Part shown: positions 38,847 to 49,126 of the stretch, one piece after another | Numbering within the stretch: position 1 is the stretch's first letter | How the letters are laid out: each line of letters begins with the position of its first letter | Source of the DNA: Mycolicibacter longobardus | Lineage (GTDB): Bacteria > Actinomycetota > Actinomycetes > Mycobacteriales > Mycobacteriaceae | Reading direction: 5' to 3' | Length of the DNA stretch: 64,000 nucleotides | NCBI RefSeq assembly: GCF_002102265.1 | Contig: NZ_LQPG01000018.1 | Coordinates: 141,780-205,779, forward strand | Made by a program: the position numbers and the translations under genes | The notes under the pieces: model-generated | The model's input: the letters and a program-made list of their open reading frames with translations, nothing else | Databases searched by the model: none | Told to the model about the DNA's origin: nothing

Positions 38847-41800
38847 GTGTCCGAACCGTCTGTCGCGCAGTTGCGTACGCAACTTGACGGACTGACCATC
38901 CGGGACGCGGCGTATTTCGGGCGGCGGCTGAAAGATCTGCGCGGCGCGCAGCCGGAGAAGTTGCGGCAGCTCGCCGACCGGATCACCGCGGCGCAGGCCC
39001 TGGTCGCCGCGCGGCGTGCCGCCGTGCCGGCCATCAGCTATCCCGACCTGCCGGTCAGCGACCGTCGCGATGAGATCGCCGCCGCGATCCGGGACCATCA
39101 AGCGGTGGTGGTGGCCGGCGAGACCGGCTCCGGCAAGACCACCCAGCTGCCCAAGATCTGTCTGGAGCTCGGCCGCGGGATCCGCGGCACTATCGGTCAC
39201 ACCCAGCCGCGGCGGCTGGCTGCCCGCACCGTCGCCCAGCGCATCGCGGACGAATTGGCCAGTCCGGTGGGCGATGTCGTCGGCTATGCGATCCGGTTCA
39301 CCGACCGGGTGTCCGACCGCACCCTGGTCAAGCTGATGACGGACGGCATCCTGCTCGCCGAGCTGGAACGGGATCGCCGGCTGCTGCGCTACGACACGCT
39401 GATCATCGACGAGGCGCACGAACGCAGTCTCAACATCGACTTCCTGCTCGGCTACCTGCGTGAGTTGCTGCCGCGCCGCCCGGATCTGAAAGTGATCATC
39501 ACCTCGGCCACGATCGAACCCCAGCGCTTCGCAGAGTATTTCGGCGGTGCTCCGATCGTCGAGGTGTCCGGCCGCAGCTACCCGGTCGAGATCCGGTACC
39601 GCCCGTTGGAGCTGCCGGTCAGCTCCACGACCGGTGATGATCCGGACGACCCCGACCAGGAGATCATCCGCACGCAGACGCGCGATGAGATCGAGGCGAT
39701 CGTCGACGCCGTGCATGAACTGTCCGCCGAACCACCGGGCGACATCTTGGTCTTCCTGTCCGGCGAGCGCGAGATCCGCGACACCGCAGAGGCGTTGAGC
39801 GGGCTGGCCAACACCGAGATTCTCCCGCTGTATGCGCGGCTGTCCTCGGTCGAACAGCAGAAGGTGTTCGCCCCGGCCCGCACCGGTCGACGGATCGTGC
39901 TGGCTACCAACGTGGCTGAGACATCGCTGACGGTGCCGGGCATCCGGTACGTCATCGACCCGGGCAACGCGCGCATCTCGCGCTACAGCCGCCGGCTGAA
40001 GGTGCAGCGGCTGCCCATCGAACCCATCTCGCAGGCCTCCGCGGCGCAACGCAGTGGCCGGTGCGGCCGCACCGCACCCGGGGTGTGCATCCGGCTCTAC
40101 AGCGAAGCCGACTTCGACACCCGCCCGCGCTACACCGACCCCGAGGTGTTGCGCACCAACCTGGCCGCGGTGCTGCTGCGAATGGCGTCGCTGCGGCTGG
40201 GGGCCGTGGAGGACTTCGGCTTCCTCGACCCGCCTGATTCCCGCAGCATCCGCGACGGGGTAGCGCTGCTGGTCGAGCTCGGCGCGTTCACCGCGCAGGG
40301 CGCGATCACCGACGTCGGCCGCCGGCTGGCCCGGCTGCCGGTGGATCCGCGGCTGGGCCGGATGATCCTGGCCGCCGAGGCTGAGGGCTGTGTGCGTGAG
40401 GTGCTGGTGCTGGCAGCCGCCCTGACCATTCCCGACCCACGGGAGCGGCCGGTCGACCGGGAGGAGGCCGCCCGGGCCAAGCACGCTCGATTCGTCGACG
40501 ACGATTCCGACTTCATCGCCTACCTCAACTTGTGGTCGTACCTATCCGAGCAGCGGAAATCACTGAGCGGCAGTGCGTTTCGCCGGATGTGCCGCAATGA
40601 GTTCCTGCACCACCTGCGGATCCGAGAATGGCAGGATCTGGTCGGGCAGTTGCGCAGCGTCGCCGGCGACCTGGGCATCCGCGAATCGGGCGAGCCGGCC
40701 CAACCGGCCGCGATCCACGCCGCACTGCTGGCCGGAATGCTGTCGCACGTCGGGATGCGCCGCGATGATGGTCGTGAATTCGCCGGGGCGCGCAACTCGA
40801 AGTTCGTGCTGGCTCCCGGCTCGGTGCTGGCCAAACGGCCGCCGCGCTGGACGATGGTGGCCGAACTGGTGGAGACCAGCCGGCTGTTCGGTCGGACCGC
40901 CGCGCGTATCCAACCCGAGACCGTCGAGCGGGTCGCCGCAGACTTGGTGCAGCGCAGTCACAGCGAACCGCACTGGGACGCCAAGCGCGGCGAGGTGATG
41001 GCCTTCGAGAAGGTGACCCTCTACGGCCTTCCGCTGGTGGCGCGTCGCCGGGTCGGCTACGCACGGGTGGAGCCGGCGGTGGCGCGCGAACTGTTCATCC
41101 GGCACGCGCTGGTGGAGGGGGACTGGTCCAGCGGGCATCGGTTCTTGGCCGACAACGCCACGCTGCGCACCCAACTGCGGGAGTTGGAGGATCGGGTCCG
41201 GCGCCGCGACCTGATCGTCGACGACGACACGGTCTACGACCTCTACGACGCAAGGATTCCCGCCGACGTGGTCTCGGCTCGGCACTTCGACGGCTGGTGG
41301 CGCAAGCAGCGCCAGGTGACACCCGAGCTGCTGACGTTCACCCGCGATGAGTTGCTGCGCACCCACGAGATGCTCGGTGCCGACCGGCCGGACAGGTGGG
41401 AAACCGCGGATGCCGCATTGCCGTTGACCTATCGGTTCGAGCCGGGGGCTGCCGACGACGGGGTCACCGTGCACGTGCCGATCGACGTGTTGGCACGCCT
41501 CGGCGGTGACGAGTTCGCCTGGCAGGTACCGGCCCTGCGTGAAGAGCTGATCACCGCCCTGATCCGGTCGTTGCCGAAAGACCTGCGGCGCAACTTCGTT
41601 CCCGCCCCCGACACCGCCCGCGCGGTGCTGCCCGCCATCGAGTCGGCCGGCGAGGCGCTGCCGGAGGCGCTGGCCCGCGAACTGTGCCGCCGCACCGGAG
41701 TGCGTGTGCCGATCGACGCCTTCGACCTGGCGAAGCTGCCGGCGCACTTGCGGGTGACATTCGCCGTCGAGGCCGCCGACGGTACCGAGGTCGCCCGCGG

Positions 41801-42743
41801 CAAAGACCTTGCCGCCCTGCAGGAACGGCTGGCGGGGTCGGCCCGGGATGCGGTCGCCGACGCGGTCAGTGCCGACTGGGAACGCGCCGGGCTGCGCGAC
41901 TGGCCGGAGGATCTGGATGTGCTGCCGCGGGCCGTGCAGCGGGTGGTGTCCGGGCGTGCGGTCCGCGGCTTCCCGGCTTTCGTCGATGCCGGCGACACCG
42001 CGCAACTGCGGGTGTTCGCCACCGAGGCCGAGCAGCGGGCCGCGCTTGGCCCGGGCATCCGCCGGTTGCTGCGCTGCGCGGTGGCATCGCCGGTCAAAAC
42101 CGTTGAGCGTCAGCTGAGTTCGCAGACCCGGCTGATGCTCAAAGCGAATCCGGACGGGTCGCTGGCGGCCCTGCTCAACGACTGCGCCGACGCCGCGACC
42201 GATGCGCTGACGCCGGCGCCGGTGTGGACCCGCGACGAGTTCATCGCGCTGCGGGACCGGGTGGCCGCGGCCCTGGTGCCGGCCACCGCAGACATGGTGG
42301 TTCGGGTTGAGAAGGTGCTGGCCGCCGCCCGGGACACCCAGCTGGCCCTGCCGGCACAGCCGCCGGCCGGCCACGCCGAGGCGATCGCCGATATCGCCGG
42401 CCAGCTGGACGCGCTGCTGGCGCCAGGGTTCGTCACCGCCACCGGGGGCGCTCACCTGGGGGACCTCACCCGTTATCTCACCGCGGCCCGTCGCCGGCTG
42501 GAGCAGCTGCCCCGCGCCCTGCAGGCTGACCGGGACCGAATGGCCCGGGTGCATGCGGTGCAGCAGGCCTACGACGAACTGCTGGCGGCGCTGCCGGCGG
42601 CGCGCCGTGACGCCGATGACGTGCGTGACATCGCCCGCCAGATCCAGGAGCTGCGGGTGAGCCTGTGGGCTCAGCAACTCGGCACCCCGCGCCCGGTCAG
42701 CGAGCAGCGCATCTACCGGTCGATAGATGCCTTACTCGGGTGA
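38847..42743 (+). CDS. hrpA: ATP-dependent RNA helicase HrpA (DEAH box)
   Basis: A 1298-residue DEAH helicase. Walker [62 protein letters not shown] and [12 protein letters not shown] are the helicase motifs in order within the first 420 residues, followed by winged-helix/HA2 and OB domains and the long C-terminal DUF3418-type extension typical of HrpA. It likely acts on mRNA or stalled ribosomes (family knowledge). It overlaps the convergent phoU by 12 bp. Confidence 0.95.
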   Translation: MSEPSVAQLRTQLDGLTIRDAAYFGRRLKDLRGAQPEKLRQLADRITAAQALVAARRAAVPAISYPDLPVSDRRDEIAAAIRDHQAVVVAGETGSGKTTQLPKICLELGRGIRGTIGHTQPRRLAARTVAQRIADELASPVGDVVGYAIRFTDRVSDRTLVKLMTDGILLAELERDRRLLRYDTLIIDEAHERSLNIDFLLGYLRELLPRRPDLKVIITSATIEPQRFAEYFGGAPIVEVSGRSYPVEIRYRPLELPVSSTTGDDPDDPDQEIIRTQTRDEIEAIVDAVHELSAEPPGDILVFLSGEREIRDTAEALSGLANTEILPLYARLSSVEQQKVFAPARTGRRIVLATNVAETSLTVPGIRYVIDPGNARISRYSRRLKVQRLPIEPISQASAAQRSGRCGRTAPGVCIRLYSEADFDTRPRYTDPEVLRTNLAAVLLRMASLRLGAVEDFGFLDPPDSRSIRDGVALLVELGAFTAQGAITDVGRRLARLPVDPRLGRMILAAEAEGCVREVLVLAAALTIPDPRERPVDREEAARAKHARFVDDDSDFIAYLNLWSYLSEQRKSLSGSAFRRMCRNEFLHHLRIREWQDLVGQLRSVAGDLGIRESGEPAQPAAIHAALLAGMLSHVGMRRDDGREFAGARNSKFVLAPGSVLAKRPPRWTMVAELVETSRLFGRTAARIQPETVERVAADLVQRSHSEPHWDAKRGEVMAFEKVTLYGLPLVARRRVGYARVEPAVARELFIRHALVEGDWSSGHRFLADNATLRTQLRELEDRVRRRDLIVDDDTVYDLYDARIPADVVSARHFDGWWRKQRQVTPELLTFTRDELLRTHEMLGADRPDRWETADAALPLTYRFEPGAADDGVTVHVPIDVLARLGGDEFAWQVPALREELITALIRSLPKDLRRNFVPAPDTARAVLPAIESAGEALPEALARELCRRTGVRVPIDAFDLAKLPAHLRVTFAVEAADGTEVARGKDLAALQERLAGSARDAVADAVSADWERAGLRDWPEDLDVLPRAVQRVVSGRAVRGFPAFVDAGDTAQLRVFATEAEQRAALGPGIRRLLRCAVASPVKTVERQLSSQTRLMLKANPDGSLAALLNDCADAATDALTPAPVWTRDEFIALRDRVAAALVPATADMVVRVEKVLAAARDTQLALPAQPPAGHAEAIADIAGQLDALLAPGFVTATGGAHLGDLTRYLTAARRRLEQLPRALQADRDRMARVHAVQQAYDELLAALPAARRDADDVRDIARQIQELRVSLWAQQLGTPRPVSEQRIYRSIDALLG

Positions 42744-43400
42744 CGGCAGGGTGTGCTCGTCGGGGAACTTGCCGGTGGCCTGGAAGATGACCCGGCGGGC
42801 GACCTCGACGGCGTGGTCGGCGAACCGCTCGTAGAACCGGCCCAGCAGGGTCACGTCGATTGCGGCGGCCACCCCGTGCCGCCATTCCTTGTCCATCATC
42901 ACCGAGAACAGATGCCGGTGCAGGTCGTCCATCGCGTCGTCTTCCTCGCGAATCCGGGCGGCCTTCTCCGGGTCGCGCGACAGCAGCACCTCTTGCGCAC
43001 TGTTGCCCAATTCGACCGCGAGTCTTCCCATTTCGGCGAAGTATCCGTTGACCTCTTCAGGCAGCGCGTGTTGCGGATGCCGGCGGCGGGTGATCTTGGC
43101 GACGTGCAGGGCCAGCGCCCCCATCCGGTCGATGTCGGCGACTATCTGGATGGAGCTGACAATGGCTCGCAGATCCCCGGCGACCGGTGCCTGCAGCGCC
43201 AGCAGCACGAAGGCGCTCTCCTCGGCGCGGGCGCTCATGGTGGCGATCTTCTCGTGGTCGGTGATCACCTGTTCGGCCAGCATCAGGTCGGCCTGCAGCA
43301 GGGCCTGAGTGGCGCGTTCCATGGCGGCCCCGGCTAAGCCGCACATCGTGCCGAGCTGTTTGGCCAAGTCCGAGAGTTGCTCGTGGTACGCGGTTCGCAT
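42732..43400 (-). CDS. phoU: Phosphate transport regulator PhoU (PhoY2-like)
   Basis: A 222-residue all-helical protein with two PhoU repeats, each with an acidic metal-binding patch (residues around VITDHEKI and [13 protein letters not shown], and [17 protein letters not shown]). PhoU-type proteins relay Pst activity to SenX3-RegX3. The ATG has a GAGGG site. The start lies only about 15 bp from the end of a TnpB element, so its original upstream region may have been replaced. Confidence 0.95.
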   Translation of the reverse strand: MRTAYHEQLSDLAKQLGTMCGLAGAAMERATQALLQADLMLAEQVITDHEKIATMSARAEESAFVLLALQAPVAGDLRAIVSSIQIVADIDRMGALALHVAKITRRRHPQHALPEEVNGYFAEMGRLAVELGNSAQEVLLSRDPEKAARIREEDDAMDDLHRHLFSVMMDKEWRHGVAAAIDVTLLGRFYERFADHAVEVARRVIFQATGKFPDEHTLPSPE

Positions 43401-43415
43401 GCCCTCAAGACTAAA

Positions 43416-44403
43416 GCGTGTCGAACATCTCTGTCGGATAGGTCGGCACCGCCCTTCTCGGGCGTCGTCGGTTCAGGCCGCGGGTGCGGTGTGAACGTCG
43501 GTTCCCGCGTCTTTCGGGCTGGTTTCACCAACACGCCGGTGTTGGTCAGCGCCGTCCCGTCGGCGGGCGTTGGTGACCCGGCCTCCTGCTTGGGGGTCCG
43601 GGGATCGGTGTGGGTTGTGGTGGGTTTGGCCCCAGCGGGCCAGGTTGATCGCCGCGTTGGTGTCACGATCCAGGCGATGGCCGTTTGCGCAGGTGAAAAC
43701 CCGATCGGCCAGGCTCAGATCGGTGCGGCGATATGCGCAAGTCGAGCAGAGTTGGCTGGAAGGGTACCAGCGGTCGGCGACGGCGAGCTGGCCGTGCCGC
43801 CAGGACTGTTTGTAGCGCAGTTGGCGGGCGAACTCGGCCCAGCCGGCATCCGATATTGCACGAGCCAACCGGTGGTTGGCCAGCATCCCTGCAATGTTGA
43901 GGTCTTCGATGACGAGCCGGTCGTGAGTCTTGACCAGCGCGTTGGAGACCTGATGTGCGAAATGCCGGCGGGTATTAGCGACGTGATGGTGATGCCGGGC
44001 CAGTTTGGCGGCGGCATCGCGACGGTTGTGTGATCCTTTCTGTTTGCGGGACAAAGATTTAGCCAACCGGCGTTGGGTGGCCATGCCGGCGGTGAGCGCT
44101 TTGGGAGCATGTGTGATGCGGGTGACCTCGGCGCCCTCGGCGGTGGCGGCCACGACGAACGCCGACAGGCCTCGGTCGACGCCAACCCAGCCGCCATCAT
44201 CTGCCGATCCGCGGGCTGGGTGTCGGTGAGCAGGGTGCAGCTCGGCGGCCTCGACGTTGAGCGACACCCACCAGCGGCCGGCGTGGTAGCTGATGGTGGC
44301 GAACAGGACTTTGGCGCGATCCGACCCGGCCGGTAAATCCCGGCAGGCCAGCGTGATCGCGAGATAGCGGATGCGTGATGGCGGAGATGGCCGAACTCGG
44401 CCG
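43416..44403 (-). mobile_element. IS200/IS605-type element remnant (TnpB with 3' RNA-like end)
   Basis: A 5'-truncated tnpB and the sequence after it. Beyond the tnpB stop the minus strand carries CGCCC-gagaa-GGGCG (43450-43464), a stem-loop of the type found in the 3'-end omega-RNA of TnpB elements, then GACAGAGATGTTCGACACGC, taken here as the element's right end near 43416. No TnpA transposase or left end is present. The 5' side abuts the end of the LCP gene. Confidence 0.65.
43473..44403 (-). pseudogene. tnpB: TnpB nuclease, 5'-truncated
   Basis: The frame covers about 300 codons matching the C-terminal part of TnpB. The RuvC aspartate is in GVDRGLSAFVV, the glutamate in LVIEDLNIAGM and the last aspartate in RLDRDTNAAINLARWG; the zinc ribbon is CSTCAYRR and FTCANGH. 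All three catalytic acids are kept, but the N-terminal guide-binding half is missing and no start codon precedes the conserved part; the in-frame extension to 44477 is antisense to the LCP gene. It is probably inactive. Confidence 0.8.
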
Positions 44404-46653
44404 CTACTCGCAGGTGGTGTCGGCGGCGTTGGTGACCGTGAGGTCCTCGGGCAGTTCGGTCGGCTCGACGCTGGCACCGCGATTGAGTTGCACGCTGACC
44501 TGCGAGCCGCTGGCCGCGGGCTTGTTCACGGCACGGAAGTCCGAGCCCAGCACCACCCGCACGATATTGCCCAGGCCGGTGACCCGCTCGATCGGCGTTC
44601 CTGGCAGCGCCGAGGCCACCGTGGCGGCGGCCTGCTCGTTGCCGGGGGAGAACAGCACCTTGGTGGTCTTGACTATGCCGGGGTAGTCGTCGGCGTTGTC
44701 GACGTTGAAGCCCCACTGCTGCAGGTTCTCAGAGGTGGAGGCGGCCAGGCCGGACTGCTCGGTGGCGTTGGACACCCGCACGGTCACGTCGCCGGGCGAG
44801 GTGGTGACCGCCCGCACCTGCTCGCTGTGCGGCTTGACCGCCGGGCTGGCCGGTGCTCCGGAGGCCTGGGTTGTGGGGCTGGCCGCCGCTGCGGTCGGAG
44901 CCGAGGTGGCGTTGTGGTCGTTCTCGCCGGGCAGCGGGTCGTCGTTGATGATGGCGTCGAACAGCGCCCGCACGTCGTCCATCCGGGGGACCTCGTCGCC
45001 GTTCTCGTCGGTCTCGCTGGTGGGCACCGTCACGAAGGTGATGTGGCCGGCGGCGACCTTCTGCAGCGACTGGCCGAGGTTCACCAGGTCTTTGGTGGTG
45101 ATGTTGTCCACGAAGCTATCGCCGATGAACATGTTGACCACGTTGTTGAGCTTGGTCGGCGAGAAGAAGGTGTTGGTGGAGATCAGCGAGCGCAGCAGCG
45201 AGGACAGGAACAGCTGCTGGCGCTTGATGCGGCCGTAGTCACCGTTGTCCTCGGTGGTGACATTGCGGGCCCGCACGTAGCTCAGCGCGGTCGCGCCGTT
45301 GACCCGCTGGCGCCCCGAATTCTCCAGGACACTGCCCAGTTCGAGGTCGTAGAGCGGGCTGGTGGTGCACACTTCGACGCCGCCCAGCGCGTCGACCATC
45401 TTGCCGAAACCGACGAAGTCGACGGCCATGAACCGGTTTACCGCAAGCCCGGAGAGCTTCTGGATCTCCTTGACCAGACACTTCGGCCCGCCGTAGGCAT
45501 ACGTTGAGTTCAGCTTCGTCTCGGTGTAGACGGTCTCGCCGCTCCAGGTACCGGTCTCGTCGTCGTAGATCGGGCCGTACACGCCGGTGGAGGCGTTCCA
45601 GACGTCACATTCGATGGGCGTGATCGCCAGGTCGCGCGGGAACGACACCACCACCACGCGTTTACGGTTCGCCGGGATGTTGACCAGCATGATCGTGTCG
45701 GAGCGGGCACCCTCGGCGTCCTCGACGCTGCCGGCACCGATGTTGCTGTTGGCGCCTGCCCGGGTGTCTGCGCCCACGATCAGGAAGTTCTCGTCGCCGT
45801 ACTGCCCGGCTGCGTCGAGGATGTCGTGCGAGTTCGGGTCCAGCGCGCTGACATGGTTGAGGCTGCGGTTCTTCGAGCTGCTCCACTGCCAGGCCGAACC
45901 GGTCAGCACCAGGGCGAGGATCGCCATCATGGCCGCCACCATCCGGCCGGCCAGCATCGCCCGGTGGTGGGGCTGGTGCGGGCGCGGTTCGCCGGCTTCG
46001 GGACGGGCGCGACGGCGCGGGTCGATCCGCACCGGCGGTATCTCAGGCGCCACATCCGGCGGTTCAGCGAGGCTCGACGAAGGAGAGGCGAAGCTGGGGC
46101 CGCCGTATGAACCCGGCGGTTCAGCGAGGCTCGACGGAGGAGAGGCGAAGCTGGGGCCGCCGTATGAACCCGGCGGTTCAGCGGTGGGAGCGAACCCGTC
46201 CCAATCGTTGTCGTGGACCGGGGCGTGCGGCGTGGCGTGAATCCGGTCGAGGTCGGGCAGCTCTGAGGGGTAGGCCACCTCGGCGATGTCGAGCTCGAAG
46301 GCCGGCACGTGCTCGGGTTCGGGTTCGGGCGTGAAGAGGGGCTCGACGAACTCGGGTACCTCGGATACTTCGGGGGGTTCCGGGGCGGCGTGGCGCCGGC
46401 TGCGCCCGCCGGACGGCGGAGCGTCGGCGTTGACCCTGGCGATCAGGTCGGCGACGCTCACCGAGCCGTTGCCGCCGTTGCGGCGCCGCGGCGCGGTCCG
46501 TCGGCGTGGGGGGAGCCCGGGGTCCGGGGCCGGTGCCTGCCAGCGTTCCCAGGGCGCGGGCCCAGGCGGCGTCATCGTCATCAGCTGATGGTCGCCGTCA
46601 TCTCGCCCGTCTGGCGCCCAGGGGCCAGGAGTGGCGTTATCGCCGTCACTCAT
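44404..46653 (-). CDS. LCP (LytR-CpsA-Psr) family cell-wall ligase with C-terminal LytR_C domain
   Basis: A membrane phosphotransferase thought to attach arabinogalactan to peptidoglycan (family knowledge; Rv0822c in M. tuberculosis). The disordered N-terminal 230 residues are cytosolic, followed by a transmembrane helix (MVAAMMAILALVLTGSAW) and the LCP domain with DTRAGANSNIG, RSDTIMLVNIP and VVSFPRDLAI; a LytR_C domain lies near the end. The start MSDGDNATPG (46653) is preferred; the frame continues to 46710. The N-terminal region contains two 57-bp repeats (residues about 161-199). Confidence 0.9.
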   Translation of the reverse strand: MSDGDNATPGPWAPDGRDDGDHQLMTMTPPGPAPWERWQAPAPDPGLPPRRRTAPRRRNGGNGSVSVADLIARVNADAPPSGGRSRRHAAPEPPEVSEVPEFVEPLFTPEPEPEHVPAFELDIAEVAYPSELPDLDRIHATPHAPVHDNDWDGFAPTAEPPGSYGGPSFASPPSSLAEPPGSYGGPSFASPSSSLAEPPDVAPEIPPVRIDPRRRARPEAGEPRPHQPHHRAMLAGRMVAAMMAILALVLTGSAWQWSSSKNRSLNHVSALDPNSHDILDAAGQYGDENFLIVGADTRAGANSNIGAGSVEDAEGARSDTIMLVNIPANRKRVVVVSFPRDLAITPIECDVWNASTGVYGPIYDDETGTWSGETVYTETKLNSTYAYGGPKCLVKEIQKLSGLAVNRFMAVDFVGFGKMVDALGGVEVCTTSPLYDLELGSVLENSGRQRVNGATALSYVRARNVTTEDNGDYGRIKRQQLFLSSLLRSLISTNTFFSPTKLNNVVNMFIGDSFVDNITTKDLVNLGQSLQKVAAGHITFVTVPTSETDENGDEVPRMDDVRALFDAIINDDPLPGENDHNATSAPTAAAASPTTQASGAPASPAVKPHSEQVRAVTTSPGDVTVRVSNATEQSGLAASTSENLQQWGFNVDNADDYPGIVKTTKVLFSPGNEQAAATVASALPGTPIERVTGLGNIVRVVLGSDFRAVNKPAASGSQVSVQLNRGASVEPTELPEDLTVTNAADTTCE
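46057..46170 (-). repeat. Two tandem copies of the 57-bp repeat inside the LCP gene
   Basis: Units of 57 bp at 46057-46113 and 46114-46170, with a third partial copy following. On the coding strand each gives a 19-residue peptide around [18 protein letters not shown]. The DNA core (AGCTTCGCCTCTCCTTCGTC) is the same as in mshD at 34448-34561, and it is read in the same frame there. Confidence 0.9.
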
Positions 46654-46835
46654 GTCCTCAAGGGCCTCCGAGTCTTCGGTACCGGGGTCGAACGCACGCC
46701 GATGTGGCACGGACGATCATCGTCGGTCGTCGTACCTGTTTCTCCAACCCCGGCGGGGACCACCCCCGCTTGGGGCAACAAGCTACTTAGTCTACTGAGA
46801 ACTTTCCAGACACGCGATGTCGAGAAAGTCTCATT

Positions 46836-47969
46836 TCAGCCACCCGAGTGCATAATGTCCGCCCCAGTCGGCACTGCACAGTCATCGGGGTCCGCCAGCC
46901 AGCCCTCGGGTAGCGCGACCTTGGCCGGCGAACCCTGCCGGCCGCGCGGCCCGGTGGCGGCGGCCGGGAACGGGATCGAGCCGTCCAGCTGGCTCAGCAG
47001 GGCGTCGAGTTCGGACAGTGTCGTCACCATCGCCAGCCCGCGTCGCAGCTCCGAACCGGCGGGAAAGCCGTGCAGGTACCAGGCGACGTGCTTGCGGATC
47101 TCTCGCATGCCCTTGTCCTCGCCGAAATGCTGGGTCAGCAGTTCGCCGTGTCGGCGGATGATGTCGGCCACCTCGCCCAGGGCGGGTGGTGTCGGGGCGG
47201 GCCGGCCGGCGAAGGCTGCCGACAGTTCGCCGAACAGCCACGGGCGCCCCAGGCAGCCCCGGCCGATCACGACACCGTCGCAACCCGTTGCCGCCATCAT
47301 GGCCAGTGCGTCGCCGGCCTCGAAGATGTCTCCGTTGCCGAGCACCGGAATCGAGCGCACATGTGCTTTGAGCTGGGCGATCTGTTCCCAGTCGGCGGCG
47401 CCGGAGTAGCGCTGCGCCGCGGTCCGCGCGTGCAGGGCCACCGCCGCGGCCCCCTCCGCCTCGGCGATGCGCCCGGCGTCCAGATGGGTGTGGGTGGACT
47501 CGTCGATGCCGATCCGGAACTTCACGGTCACCGGAATACCGGAGCTGCCGGCTCCCCGCACCGCCGCGGCGACGATGTTGCCGAACAGCCGGCGCTTGTA
47601 GGGCAGCGCCGACCCGCCACCGTGGCGGGTCACCTTGGGCACCGGGCAGCCGAAGTTCATATCTATGTGGTCGGCCAGTCCTTCGTCGGCGATCATCTTC
47701 GCCGCCGCGTAGGTGGTGTCCGGGTCGACGGTGTAGAGCTGCAGCGAGCGCGGCGACTCTTCCGGCGCGAACGTCGTCATGTGCAGGGTGGCCGGGTGCC
47801 GTTCGACCAGCGCCCGGGCTGTCACCATCTCGCAGACGTAGAGCCCGCTGACCGTTCCGGCCCGGGACTGTTCCAGCTCGCGGCAGAGCGTGCGGAATGC
47901 GACGTTGGTCACACCGGCCATCGGGGCCAGCACAACCGGGCTGGCGAGCCGAAGCGAGCCGATCCGCAA
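46836..47969 (-). CDS. dus: tRNA-dihydrouridine synthase (DusB-like)
   Basis: FMN-dependent reduction of uridines in tRNA. About 377 residues: the TIM barrel starts SPVVLAPMAGVTNVAFR, with the family's active-site region DHIDMNFGCPVPKVTRHGGG (catalytic Cys) and IPVLGNGDIF and the FMN-phosphate segment VVIGRGCLGRPWLF. The start is unclear: no ATG or GTG lies near the conserved start, and TTG 47969 gives MRIGSLRLASPVV; the frame stays open to 48206 inside desA1, and AAGGAG lies within the last codons of desA1. Confidence 0.9.
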   Translation of the reverse strand: MRIGSLRLASPVVLAPMAGVTNVAFRTLCRELEQSRAGTVSGLYVCEMVTARALVERHPATLHMTTFAPEESPRSLQLYTVDPDTTYAAAKMIADEGLADHIDMNFGCPVPKVTRHGGGSALPYKRRLFGNIVAAAVRGAGSSGIPVTVKFRIGIDESTHTHLDAGRIAEAEGAAAVALHARTAAQRYSGAADWEQIAQLKAHVRSIPVLGNGDIFEAGDALAMMAATGCDGVVIGRGCLGRPWLFGELSAAFAGRPAPTPPALGEVADIIRRHGELLTQHFGEDKGMREIRKHVAWYLHGFPAGSELRRGLAMVTTLSELDALLSQLDGSIPFPAAATGPRGRQGSPAKVALPEGWLADPDDCAVPTGADIMHSGG

Positions 47970-48016
47970 ATCCCGCTGGACCGTCGCGCCCGCCGCCAGC
48001 AGGTCGCCGCTGTCGA

Positions 48017-49018
48017 CTACGACGCCGATGAGGCGAGCTCCTTCTTGGCGGCGCGTTTCTCGGCCATCTTGGCCTCCCGCTCGAGCCGGCGCTGCTTGGC
48101 GATCTCGAACTTCTCGCAGGTGTCGTCCAGCTCGGCGACGATCTTGCCGATCTCGTCCTGGTAGCGGGCCGCTTCGCCGGTGAAGTCCCGTTCCAGGATG
48201 CCCCACTTCTTCAGCACCGGCATCACCACGTCGTCGCGGTGGATCATCGGGTCGTAGACACCGCCGACCGCGATGATCACCGCCTTGCGGCGGAACTCCG
48301 GGACCACGAAACCGGGCATCTGGAAGTTGGCCAGCACCCGGTGCAGTGAACGCATCGCCTGTTCCGGCGCGAGGTCGAAGCCGACCGCGCTGATGTCACG
48401 GTAGAAGATCATGTGCAGGTTTTCGTCGTGCGAGATCCGGGCCAGCAGCTGGTCGGCGATCGGGTCGTTGCAGGCCTGGCCGGTGTTGCGGTGCGAAATC
48501 CGGGTGGCCAGTTCCTGGAAGCTCACGTAGATGACCGAGTCGAACAGGCTCTCGGCGAACAAGTCGTCCTGGACCTGGTGGTTCTGGCCGGGGCTGAAGC
48601 CGCGGTTGACGGTCTCCATCCGCAGCGTTTCCAGCTCGATCGGGTCGCAGTTACGGGTGACGACCAGGTAGTCGCGCAGTGCGATGCCGTGCCGGTTCTC
48701 CTCGGCCGTCCAGCGGTTCACCCAGGTGCCCCACGGGGCGTCCATGGTGAAGTTCATCGCGATCTCGCGGTGGTAGGACGGCAGGTTGTCCTCGGTCAGC
48801 AGGTTCTGGATCATCGCGGTCCGGGCGACCTCGGACAGCTTCGACTGCTCGGGGTCCCAATCCTGCCCGCCGAGGGCGTAGTAATTCTTGCCCTCCGACC
48901 AGGGGATGTAGTCGTGGGGGTTCCAGTCCTTGGCCATGGAGAGATGCCGATTGAGGAGTGTCTCTACGACGGGTTGGAGTTCGTGCAATAACTCTCGATC
49001 AGTCCATTCCCGTTCCAT
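48017..49018 (-). CDS. desA1: Acyl-ACP desaturase DesA1
   Basis: Di-iron desaturase that introduces a double bond in mycolic acid precursors bound to acyl carrier protein (family knowledge, Rv0824c). The 333-residue protein has ferritin-like helices with the di-iron ligands EENRHG and DENLHM, and the conserved NPHDYIPWSEGKNYYALGG and TEDNLPSYHREIAM. The ATG follows GGGGAGCTGG. The promoter is well formed, with repeats and a palindrome next to the -10 box that may be a repressor site. Confidence 0.97.
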   Translation of the reverse strand: MEREWTDRELLHELQPVVETLLNRHLSMAKDWNPHDYIPWSEGKNYYALGGQDWDPEQSKLSEVARTAMIQNLLTEDNLPSYHREIAMNFTMDAPWGTWVNRWTAEENRHGIALRDYLVVTRNCDPIELETLRMETVNRGFSPGQNHQVQDDLFAESLFDSVIYVSFQELATRISHRNTGQACNDPIADQLLARISHDENLHMIFYRDISAVGFDLAPEQAMRSLHRVLANFQMPGFVVPEFRRKAVIIAVGGVYDPMIHRDDVVMPVLKKWGILERDFTGEAARYQDEIGKIVAELDDTCEKFEIAKQRRLEREAKMAEKRAAKKELASSAS

Positions 49019-49048
49019 GCCAGCTCCCCAGGTATCTGTGTCGACTAG

Positions 49049-49085
49049 TTGCAGGCAATATATCTGTGTCTGTCGGTAGCATCAA
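49049..49085 (-). promoter_or_regulatory. desA1 promoter with palindrome and direct repeats
   Basis: On the minus strand TTGATG (49085-49080), 17 bp, TATATT (49062-49057). The palindrome TTGCctGCAA (49058-49049) begins on the -10 box. A 10-bp direct repeat GACACAGATA occurs at 49070-49061 and 49042-49033, flanking the transcription start. These are candidate sites for a TetR-type regulator such as MadR (known for desA genes; match to its real site is not verified). Confidence 0.6.
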
Positions 49086-49126
49086 GTTTTACGCAGGCGT
49101 GTTTGGCGTCCGTCCTCGAACCAGCC

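Noticed and set aside
38751..40484. Minus-strand frames of 577 and 705 codons (second at 40560-42677) opposite hrpA
   Set aside because: Both are antisense shadows of the helicase, which has all its motifs in order.
43377..44033. Plus-strand 218-codon frame opposite tnpB
   Set aside because: Antisense of the TnpB remnant and phoU upstream region; no motif.
44371..45507. Plus-strand frame of 378 codons opposite the LCP gene
   Set aside because: Antisense of the LCP domain; composition and lack of motifs mark it as a shadow.
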